Made by a program: the position numbers and the translations under genes. Positions 1 through 5,470 of a stretch of 5,605 bases of DNA are shown here, one piece after another (positions within the stretch are counted from its first letter, which is position 1; every line of letters starts with the position of its first letter). Location of the stretch: positions 1 to 5,605 of the forward strand of contig JAHJQU010000285.1 of assembly GCA_018819005.1 (NCBI GenBank), written 5' to 3'. Under the pieces are notes generated by a model. That model ran no database searches. It was not told the origin of the DNA and was given only the letters and a program-made list of their open reading frames with translations. The DNA comes from Pseudomonadota bacterium (lineage in GTDB: Bacteria > Desulfobacterota > Desulfobacteria > Desulfobacterales > RPRI01).

Positions 1-206
1 GCGGACTCGGATATATTGCATACAGCCGCTATATCGCAAACACAAAGTTCACATGCTGAAAGCGCAATAACTATTTTTAATCTGGTCGGATCACTAAGAG
101 ATTTAAAAATTTCTACAAGCGAATCAACTATCCGTGATTCCGGAATTTTCTCTGCAGCGATTTTGACTTTATCCATATGTATTATTTTTTCCTGGCAAGT
201 GACCAT
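1..206 (-). CDS. ArsR/SmtB-family metal-responsive transcriptional repressor, N-terminal part (runs off the left edge)
   Basis: Cytosolic dimeric winged-helix repressor that, in this family, leaves its operator when it binds a metal or metalloid. Sixty-eight residues are visible. The start ATG (204-206) has AGGAGG at 212-217, five bases upstream, which decides the start over the internal Met11. Residues 34-50 (FKSLSDPTRLKIVIALS) are the typical ArsR helix region with the DPTR motif. Residues 53-58 (ELCVCD) are the alpha-3 metal site, with Cys55 and Cys57 as expected ligands, and extra cysteines lie at 4, 52 and 63. The N-terminal extension with Cys4 and His10 recalls CadC/ZiaR-type alpha-3N sensors, in which N-terminal residues complete a soft-metal site. 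E. coli-type ArsR also has ELCVCD, so Cd/Pb/Zn versus As(III) cannot be decided. The recognition helix and any alpha-5 site lie outside the window. G+C is about 38%, lower than the hsd genes. The gene is divergent from them and probably autoregulated. Confidence 0.93.
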   Translation of the reverse strand, partial: MVTCQEKIIHMDKVKIAAEKIPESRIVDSLVEIFKSLSDPTRLKIVIALSACELCVCDIAAVCNISES

Positions 207-220
207 GCTTTCCTCCTAAT

Positions 221-240
221 ATATGAATATATGTTCATAT
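221..240. promoter_or_regulatory. Probable ArsR/SmtB operator (20-bp palindrome)
   Basis: The 20-mer ATATGAATATATGTTCATAT is an inverted repeat with one mismatched pair. Its TATGAA/TTCATA arms resemble the TGAA-n-TTCA dyads bound by ArsR/SmtB repressors. It lies three bases upstream of the AGGAGG of the adjacent repressor gene, so bound protein would block transcription of that gene. That it binds this particular regulator is inference from position and sequence. Confidence 0.75.
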
Positions 241-264
241 GTCAAACTATAAATCTTTTGTCAA
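236..264 (-). promoter_or_regulatory. Candidate promoter of the arsR-like gene
   Basis: On the - strand a perfect -35 TTGACA (259-264) is followed after 17 bp by CATATG (236-241), a weak -10 overlapping the operator. A second TTGACA (240-245) with TATATT (218-223) at 16-bp spacing scores better by sequence. It would, however, start transcription inside or after the ribosome-binding site, so the first pair is preferred. Either way the palindrome overlaps the promoter, as expected for autorepression. Confidence 0.5.
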
Positions 265-357
265 CAGCGATTTTTATTTTTGTTCGGAAGCTGTTGCCCT
301 ATAGGCCACCCTGATCGCCACATTAATTTAAATCCGTAAAATAACAGGATAAACCGC

Positions 358-385
358 TTGACAATGGCTCATTGGATGATATATC
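358..385 (+). promoter_or_regulatory. Candidate sigma70-type promoter of the hsd operon
   Basis: A perfect TTGACA (358-363) is separated by 16 bp from TATATC (380-385, four of six consensus matches). Transcription would start near 392 and give a leader of about 100 bases before the first small ORF at 496. It is the best + strand promoter-like pair seen between the divergent regulator and the operon. It is a sequence match only. Confidence 0.5.
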
Positions 386-446
386 TGTAATCAAAATCCG
401 CCCAGGATTTTTAGAGTTCTGCAGGATAGATGTAGCAAGCGTGTGA

Positions 447-460
447 GGTTCAGCGGAACC
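447..460 (+). promoter_or_regulatory. Short perfect hairpin or dyad in the operon leader
   Basis: GGTTC (447-451) and GAACC (456-460) form a perfect 5-bp inverted repeat around a 4-base centre. It sits between the candidate promoter and the first Shine-Dalgarno sequence. There is no following U-run, so it is not an intrinsic terminator. It could be an operator half-site pair or a small RNA hairpin, or it may be chance. Confidence 0.3.
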
Positions 461-495
461 GGATATAACGAATTTGATTCAGAAGGAGATCGTTA

Positions 496-630
496 ATGGC
501 GGCTCCATTAATCAACATCCATCTCGAGCTGTCTCGTCGCATGCTCGAACTAACCGGCGGCAGGCGTAACCGCGTTTTTGCGTATCAGCAGTATCTATCG
601 GTGCTTTCGGAAGGAACGGAGCCGATATGA
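496..630 (+). CDS. Small hypothetical ORF, 44 aa, first in the hsd operon
   Basis: A 44-codon ORF beginning MAAPLINIHLELSRRMLELT and ending GTEPI. The start is supported by a strong AAGGAG (483-488) seven bases upstream, the best ribosome-binding site in this stretch. The sequence is rich in Leu and Arg in its first half and looks helical. There are no Cys residues, no signal peptide and no membrane segment. Its stop overlaps the ATG of the next small ORF (ATGA, 627-630), which suggests translational coupling. I do not recognise the product. It could be a genuine small protein of the operon, a leader peptide tuning hsdM translation, or a remnant of a decayed gene. Ribosome-binding site quality and the overlap chain favour real translation. 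Function is unknown. Confidence 0.5.
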   Translation: MAAPLINIHLELSRRMLELTGGRRNRVFAYQQYLSVLSEGTEPI

Positions 631-737
631 ACCCGAAAATGCGGAAAATCAACAGCGCGCTTTTCGACTCCTTTGTGAACAGATCTGTCCCGGAAGCTTA
701 CTCCCAATTGCTGATAGGGCCATTTAATGAAATCTGA
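627..737 (+). CDS. Small hypothetical ORF, 36 aa, overlapping hsdM
   Basis: A 36-codon ORF beginning MNPKMRKINSALFDSFVNRS and ending IGPFNEI. It starts inside the stop of the preceding ORF (ATGA overlap) and has GGAG at 618-621, five bases before the ATG. Its last 11 bases overlap the first codons of hsdM (ATG at 727), so ribosomes finishing here would end beside the hsdM start, which itself has only a modest AGGG (716-719). No domain, signal or membrane segment is visible, and I do not recognise the sequence. The arrangement fits a coupling leader or a small operon protein. Chance cannot be excluded at this length. Confidence 0.42.
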   Translation: MNPKMRKINSALFDSFVNRSVPEAYSQLLIGPFNEI

Positions 738-3441
738 AAAAATTACTCTCTCACAGCTCGAATCATTTCTATTCAAGGCGGCCGATATTCTGCGCGGCAA
801 GATGGACGCCTCGGAGTTCAAGGAATTCATTTTCGGGATGCTCTTTATCAAGCGCCTTTCGGACGAATTTGACAGAAAGCGAATGCAGCTCAGAAATACG
901 GACTTTGCCCGTTTTAAAGATCAGCCCGACCTTTTAAAGGAGCTCCTTGAAGACAAAACATCCTATGGTGAAACTTTTTTCGTCCCGCTCCGCGCCCGCT
1001 GGCATGAGTCATGGACCGATGAAAACGGCGATGAGGTTCCCCCGCTTAAACACCTTAAGCACGACATCGGCAATATGCTCAATAAGGCCATCGCTGCCGT
1101 TGAAGACGAAAACGATGCCCTGGCCGGAGTGCTGAAAAACAACATCGATTTCAATGCCGTCAAAGGCAAGACCAAGATTCCTGACCAGAAGTGGAAGGAT
1201 CTGCTCGACCACTTCAATCAACCCCAATTTGTCCTTGTCAATGACAATTTCGAGTTTCCTGACCTGCTGGGCGCGGCCTATGAATACCTGATCAAGTTCT
1301 TTGCCGACAGTGCGGGGAAAAAAGGCGGCGAATTCTATACACCCGCCGAGGTCGTCCGGCTGTTGGTGCAGCTCACCAAGCCGGAGGCGGGCAACGAGAT
1401 CTACGATCCGACAGCGGGTTCCGGCGGCTTTCTCATTCAGGCCCATCAGTACGTCGAGGAGCAGGGGCAGGACCCAAACGATCTGGCCCTTTACGGGCAG
1501 GACTCCAATGGCACGGTCTGGTCGATTTGCAATATGAACATGATCCTGCACAACATCACCCGTTTCACCATTGAAAACGGTGACACGCTTGAGGACCCGT
1601 TGATTCTGGAAAACGGACAAATCCGAAAGTTCGACCGGGTTCTGGCCAATCCTCCGTTCTCCCAAAATTACAGCCGGGCAAGCCTGAAGTTTCCCAATCG
1701 CTTCCGTGAATGGTGCCCCGAGACCGGCAAGAAGGCCGACCTTATGTTTGTCCAACACATGCTGGCCAGCCTTAAATCCAACGGACATATGGCTACTATC
1801 ATGCCTCATGGTGTGCTCTTTCGGGGCGGCAAGGAAAAGCTGATCCGAGAAATCTTTATCAACGACGATGTTATCGAGGCTATCATCAGCCTGCCGCCCG
1901 GGCTTTTTTACGGCACCGGCATACCCGCATGCGTGATTGTTGCCAACAAGAACAAACCCGACGCCCTGCGTGACAAGGTGCTCTTTATCAATGCCGATCG
2001 CGAATACGCCGAAGGCAAGACCCAGAACAAACTGCGCCCCGAAGATATCGAAAAAATCGATTTCACATTCACCCACAAACGCGAGATTCCAAAGTACAGC
2101 CGCCTGGTCGACAAATCTGAGATCATCGAGACCCATGACTACAACCTCAACATCCGTCGCTATGTTGACAACACCCCCGAACCGGAGCCGGAAGATGTGC
2201 AGGCTCACCTCATCGGCGGCGTGCCTGAGGCAGAGGTTGAAGCCAGACAGGCCGACTTCGCAAAATTTCATATCGAATCCGCCACACTGTTTCAGGCCGA
2301 ACGCCCGGAGTACCTTGCCTTTTGCCCGGCTATCGATGCCAAGCCAGCCATAAAGGCCACCCTGGAAGCCGATCCCGCCCTCAACCAAATCATTGCCGCC
2401 CATCACGATACCATGGAGGCATGGTGGGCCATTGCACGGGATGATTTTGCGCAACTGCGCCATGCTCAAAACGGGGGCAAGAAAATGCCCGAGGTCCGCC
2501 ATGAACTGCTCAACACCTTGAAAGATAAGCTTATCCCCTTATCCGTATTGGACGAATTCCAGAGCGCCGGAGTCTTTGTTAACTGGTGGCAGCAGATCCG
2601 ATTCGATCTGAAAACCATCATCTCTACCGGCTGGCACCACAGCCTGATTCCCGATGATTACCTTATCGCCGCCTGCTTCCAGGCTGAAGCCGACGCCATC
2701 GAAACCCTCGAAGCCCAAATCAGCGAGGCCCAGAGCGAATTGGCCGAAGCCGTGGAAACCGCCCAGGAGGTTGCCTCTTATGAACCGGATGAGGGTGAAA
2801 AAGTCACCGCCACCATCATCAAAAAAGCCCTTAAGGATCTTATCGACGACCTCAAGGGGAGCAAAGGCGACTCCGCCCGGAAGGAACTTAAAAATCTCCA
2901 GGACAAGGACAAGGCGATCAAGGCCATCGAAAGTCGCATCAAGGATGTCAAGGCTACCCTGAAAACCAGGACCGACGAGCTGGCCCTCAAACTCCAGCTA
3001 AAACGTCTGGGCGGAAAAGAATTCAAGGTCGAAAGCCTGGAACTGATCCGGCAGGTGGAAGTTCAACTGGCCGAACTTGATCCAAAGAAAAAAGATGAAA
3101 AGACAAAAATCGCCGCCCTGAACAAGGACAAGGCCGCCCTAAAGGCGCGCCTGGCAAAAACCGACGCCATTCTTTCTGCTATCGGCGGTCAACTCACCGA
3201 GGCCGAGGCCCGTGAACTCATCCTGAAAAAACTCTACGATCTGGTGACCCACGAGCTCAACCGCTACCTCAATGCCGAAAAACGGCGGCTTATCTCTATG
3301 GTGGAAAACCTCTGGGATAAATACGCAGTTTCCAGCCGTGAACTGGAAAGCCGGCGGGCCGAGACCCTGATAAAATTGAACGAATTTTTGAAAGGATTGG
3401 GGTATCTGGAGGAAGGTTCGAAGGGAGAAGGTCAGCCATGA
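727..3441 (+). CDS. hsdM: Type I restriction-modification system methyltransferase subunit HsdM, long form with coiled-coil C-terminus
   Basis: Cytosolic subunit that transfers a methyl group from S-adenosylmethionine to adenine N6 in the bipartite site chosen by HsdS. The core enzyme is M2S, and HsdR joins it for restriction. Residues 1-180 are the helical HsdM N-terminal domain (LESFLFKAADILRGKMDASE region). Residues 199-206 (KGGEFYTP) begin the N6_Mtase domain. Residues 227-234 (DPTAGSGG) are the SAM-binding motif I, and Asn308-Pro-Pro-Phe is the catalytic NPPF motif. The catalytic core ends near residue 490, at RRYVDNTPEPEPEDVQAHLI. A further 400 residues follow, longer than the usual 500-550-residue HsdM. 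They include a charged coiled-coil stretch (about 656-830) and a conserved-looking tail around Trp863 (ENLWDKYAV). This long form occurs in other type I systems. The start has AGGG seven bases upstream and overlaps a small ORF. The stop overlaps the next gene by ATGA. All key motifs are intact, so activity is expected if HsdS is supplied. Confidence 0.96.
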   Translation: MKSEKITLSQLESFLFKAADILRGKMDASEFKEFIFGMLFIKRLSDEFDRKRMQLRNTDFARFKDQPDLLKELLEDKTSYGETFFVPLRARWHESWTDENGDEVPPLKHLKHDIGNMLNKAIAAVEDENDALAGVLKNNIDFNAVKGKTKIPDQKWKDLLDHFNQPQFVLVNDNFEFPDLLGAAYEYLIKFFADSAGKKGGEFYTPAEVVRLLVQLTKPEAGNEIYDPTAGSGGFLIQAHQYVEEQGQDPNDLALYGQDSNGTVWSICNMNMILHNITRFTIENGDTLEDPLILENGQIRKFDRVLANPPFSQNYSRASLKFPNRFREWCPETGKKADLMFVQHMLASLKSNGHMATIMPHGVLFRGGKEKLIREIFINDDVIEAIISLPPGLFYGTGIPACVIVANKNKPDALRDKVLFINADREYAEGKTQNKLRPEDIEKIDFTFTHKREIPKYSRLVDKSEIIETHDYNLNIRRYVDNTPEPEPEDVQAHLIGGVPEAEVEARQADFAKFHIESATLFQAERPEYLAFCPAIDAKPAIKATLEADPALNQIIAAHHDTMEAWWAIARDDFAQLRHAQNGGKKMPEVRHELLNTLKDKLIPLSVLDEFQSAGVFVNWWQQIRFDLKTIISTGWHHSLIPDDYLIAACFQAEADAIETLEAQISEAQSELAEAVETAQEVASYEPDEGEKVTATIIKKALKDLIDDLKGSKGDSARKELKNLQDKDKAIKAIESRIKDVKATLKTRTDELALKLQLKRLGGKEFKVESLELIRQVEVQLAELDPKKKDEKTKIAALNKDKAALKARLAKTDAILSAIGGQLTEAEARELILKKLYDLVTHELNRYLNAEKRRLISMVENLWDKYAVSSRELESRRAETLIKLNEFLKGLGYLEEGSKGEGQP

Positions 3442-4898
3442 AAGAAAGTGAATCGATTGAACTGAAAAGGGGTTTGGCTGAACTCAAAGACGGGATAATT
3501 TCTATGGCCGCCATTCTCAATAAGCATGGCACAGGCGAGCTGTGGTTTGGTGTGAGAAGCGACGGGGTTGCGGTTGGCCTCAATGTCACCGACAAAACTT
3601 TGCGCGATATCTCGCAAGCCATCGCCGCGCATATTGAACCGAAAATTTTCCCACACATCACACTGGAAACCCTGACAGGCAAAACCTGCGTGAAGGTGGC
3701 ATTCACCGGGAAAGACACCCCCTATTTTGCTTACGGCAGGGCCTATATGCGCGTGGCCGACGAAGACCGGCAACTGACAGCCAAGGAGTTGGAGTCACTG
3801 ATTCTGATCAAGAACCGTGAATCCCTTCGTTGGGATAATAAGCCGTACCAGGGGAGCTTGAAGGATCTCGACGGAAAAAAGATCAAACGCTTCGTCGCCC
3901 TTGCCGGTCTGGCTTGGGACAACATCCCCAATGCCTTAGAAAAACTGGACCTGCTCGAAAACGGCAAACCCCTCAATGCCGCACGACTCTTTTTCAGCAA
4001 AACACACCCCATGCAACTGCGGTGCGCGGTTTTCGCCGGCACCAAAAGCGACACGATCATTGATCGCCACGACTTTGACGGCGATATACTGGAGCTGATC
4101 GAGGAGGCGCAGAAATACATCCTCAAAAATATCCATATCGGCATGCGGCTCAAGGGCTTATACCGTGAAGACGTACCGGAGATTTCGGTTGCGGCCCTAC
4201 GCGAGGCGATCATCAATGCTTTCTGCCATCGCGATTATAGCGATCCGGACTACATCCATATTGCCATCTTCAAAGACCGCATAGAGATCCGCAATCCCGG
4301 AGGGCTTTTTGAGGGACTCACGATCAGGGAAATCCGCAAAGGAAATATTTCGAAACGCCGCAACCCCCTGATTGCCGATCTCTTCCGTCGCATCCGGATG
4401 GTCGAGGCTTGGGGCCGGGGCATGCCGCTGATTCTGGAAAATGAACCGGGGGCGAAATTCCGGGAGGTCGCTAATATATTCATTGCCGGCTTTGGCAGGC
4501 CGTCGTTTGTGGAAGAGGTAGATCTGGCAAGCGGTAAGACTATCCCCGTTGAGGCACAAGTCGAGGCACAAGTCGAGGTACAAGTCGAGGCACAGCCAGA
4601 GTCTCAGCCGGAGTTCAGTACCAGTTCAGTACCAGTTCAGTACCAGTCTCTGGAAGATCGAATTCTGGATATTCTGACGGATGGCGCATTGCCTACTTCA
4701 ATCCTCTCGCAACGGCTTGGGCAGAAAAGGGTCTCTGGCCAACTTAAGGTCGTTTTGAACAAACTGCTGTCGGAATCGTGTGTTGAGTTCACCATCCCCG
4801 ACAAACCCAACAGCCGGTTGCAGAAATACAGGCTGACCAAAAAGGGGCAGGACTTTATCTCAAAGTTGGCAAAGGAGTCGGGTTCTGATAAAAAGTAA
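3438..4898 (+). CDS. Schlafen-like AlbA_2 / GHKL ATPase / winged-helix protein embedded in the type I R-M operon
   Basis: A 486-aa soluble protein of the family often labelled 'ATP-binding protein' or 'RecG-like/divergent AAA-4'. Residues about 1-115 form the AlbA_2 (Schlafen AlbA) nucleic-acid-binding domain, with the N-terminal ESIELKRG motif and the GELWFGV strand. Residues about 250-345 resemble a HATPase_c_4/GHKL ATP-binding module: N-box EAIINAFCHRDY (256-267, Asn260), IRNPGGL loop (284-290), and glycine-rich WGRGM (325-329). A repeat linker (371-403) leads to a C-terminal winged helix (about 405-475). The ATG follows AGAAGG by six bases and overlaps the hsdM stop (ATGA), so the two are co-translated. 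Genes of this family recur between hsd genes, but their task is not settled. Regulation of the operon or an auxiliary role in modification or defence are inferences. The linker is encoded by tandem repeats that could make the C-terminus variable. Domain calls are by eye. Confidence 0.88.
   Translation: MKESESIELKRGLAELKDGIISMAAILNKHGTGELWFGVRSDGVAVGLNVTDKTLRDISQAIAAHIEPKIFPHITLETLTGKTCVKVAFTGKDTPYFAYGRAYMRVADEDRQLTAKELESLILIKNRESLRWDNKPYQGSLKDLDGKKIKRFVALAGLAWDNIPNALEKLDLLENGKPLNAARLFFSKTHPMQLRCAVFAGTKSDTIIDRHDFDGDILELIEEAQKYILKNIHIGMRLKGLYREDVPEISVAALREAIINAFCHRDYSDPDYIHIAIFKDRIEIRNPGGLFEGLTIREIRKGNISKRRNPLIADLFRRIRMVEAWGRGMPLILENEPGAKFREVANIFIAGFGRPSFVEEVDLASGKTIPVEAQVEAQVEVQVEAQPESQPEFSTSSVPVQYQSLEDRILDILTDGALPTSILSQRLGQKRVSGQLKVVLNKLLSESCVEFTIPDKPNSRLQKYRLTKKGQDFISKLAKESGSDKK
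4548..4607 (+). repeat. 12-bp tandem repeat (four units plus one degenerate) coding for VEAQ repeats
   Basis: Units of the form GTCGAGGCACAA start at 4548, 4560, 4572 and 4584 with single-base differences, followed by a diverged fifth unit (4596-4607, PESQ). They encode VEAQ-VEAQ-VEVQ-VEAQ, residues 371-386 of the AlbA/GHKL protein. Because the unit is a multiple of three, copy changes would only lengthen or shorten the linker ahead of the winged helix. Confidence 0.95.
4614..4646 (+). repeat. 11-bp direct repeat, three perfect copies, inside a coding region
   Basis: TTCAGTACCAG occurs three times without mismatch (4614-4624, 4625-4635, 4636-4646). The three copies total 33 bp and are read in three different frames as FSTSSVPVQYQ (residues 393-403), keeping the gene open. 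Losing one unit would lead to a TAA at 4745-4747. Gaining one would lead to a TGA at 4675-4677. Both would remove the winged-helix domain. Confidence 0.95.
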
Positions 4899-4899
4899 A

Positions 4900-4971
4900 A
4901 TGAAGCTTGGGAATGCCGAGACATTGAAGGCAATCGATGGGTTTCTGAGAAAATTAAGGTATCTGGCATGA
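4900..4971 (+). CDS. Possible 23-aa ORF linking the AlbA/GHKL gene to hsdS
   Basis: An ORF reading MKLGNAETLKAIDGFLRKLR and then YLA starts one base after the TAA of the preceding gene and ends in an ATGA overlap with the hsdS start. It lacks a clear ribosome-binding site of its own and would depend on re-initiation after the upstream stop. It may be a coupling peptide or only chance. hsdS also has its own site (TAAGGT). Confidence 0.25.
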   Translation: MKLGNAETLKAIDGFLRKLRYLA

Positions 4972-5470
4972 ATGACACATGGCCAACCAGAAAATTACGG
5001 GAACTCGCTGACATTCGCGTCAGTAACGTGGACAAGAAAGCCGTTCAAAATGAGAAGCCAGTGAAGCTGTGTAACTACATGGACGTATACTCGAACGAGT
5101 ATGTCACCGGTAGTCTTTCATTCATGGAGGCATCAGCCACTGCTGCAGAAATTGAGCGATTCGGCTTGAACAAAGGCGATGTGATCATTACCAAAGACTC
5201 GGAAACACCGGATGATATTGGGATATCAACAGTTGTTGTTGAAAAGATAGATGCTTTGGTTTGCGGTTACCATTTGGCTCTTATCCGACCGAACGCGGAG
5301 CAGCTTGATTCCATCTACCTGGCAAAGCAGCTTTCCACATCACGAGTGGCGCGATACTTCTCTCTACACGCAAGTGGTTCAACGCGTTATGGCCTTCCGG
5401 TCTCTGCGATTGAAGCGGTTGAAATTCCGACACCCCCCAAACCCGAACAAACCAAAATCGCCGAGAGCGG
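4968..5470 (+). pseudogene. hsdS: Type I R-M specificity subunit HsdS, 5' part, interrupted by an IS3-family element
   Basis: HsdS reads the two halves of the bipartite target and holds two HsdM subunits. The start ATG has TAAGGT (4955-4960) seven bases upstream. Residues 1-150 form one target-recognition domain, opening with the typical NDTWPTRKLRELADIRVSN region. The SGSTRYGLPVSAIEAVEIPT stretch and the PPKPEQTKIAE that ends at residue 166 (codon 5463-5465) are the hallmark start of the central conserved region. Normally a long helix and a second recognition domain follow, to a total near 400 residues. Here homology stops and the sequence becomes the IS end. The exact junction, between about 5466 and 5471, is uncertain. 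The frame stays open to the window end, so a chimaeric product is possible. Half-size HsdS subunits can dimerise in known systems, but those keep the conserved helix lost here, so loss of function is more likely. The remaining 3' part may lie beyond the element. G+C is lower (about 45% locally) than in hsdM, as is common for recognition domains. Confidence 0.85.

Larger units (their letters stand above)
207..495. other. Divergent intergenic region between the arsR-like gene and the hsd operon
   Basis: Apart from the operator, two promoter candidates and the leader dyad listed separately, I see no gene here. A 7-bp inverted repeat (CAACAGC 262-268, GCTGTTG 290-296) with a 21-base loop is present but has no U-run and no evident role. 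The left part is AT-rich and becomes more balanced after about 400, which may mark the junction of the R-M island. Confidence 0.6.

Noticed and set aside
16..219. + strand open frame over the left edge
   Set aside because: It is antisense to the ArsR-like gene, which has a clear family signature and ribosome-binding site.
262..296. Inverted repeat CAACAGC/GCTGTTG as a terminator
   Set aside because: The stem is only 7 bp with a 21-base loop and no U-tract. It lies upstream of both genes, where a terminator has no evident use.
496..737. Toxin-antitoxin pair made of the two small ORFs
   Set aside because: The tandem overlapping layout is suggestive, but neither peptide shows any toxin or antitoxin signature and both are very short.
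585..851. - strand 88-codon frame spanning the small ORFs and hsdM start
   Set aside because: It overlaps the certain hsdM start antisense and shows no family resemblance.
1009..2502. Long open frame (497 codons) on the - strand inside hsdM
   Set aside because: It lies wholly antisense to a clear HsdM with intact motifs. Its translation has no recognisable domain and there is no ribosome-binding context. It is a by-product of hsdM codon bias.
4548..4646. CRISPR-like direct repeats
   Set aside because: Units of 11-12 bp are directly adjacent without spacers and lie inside a coding frame, so these are coding tandem repeats.
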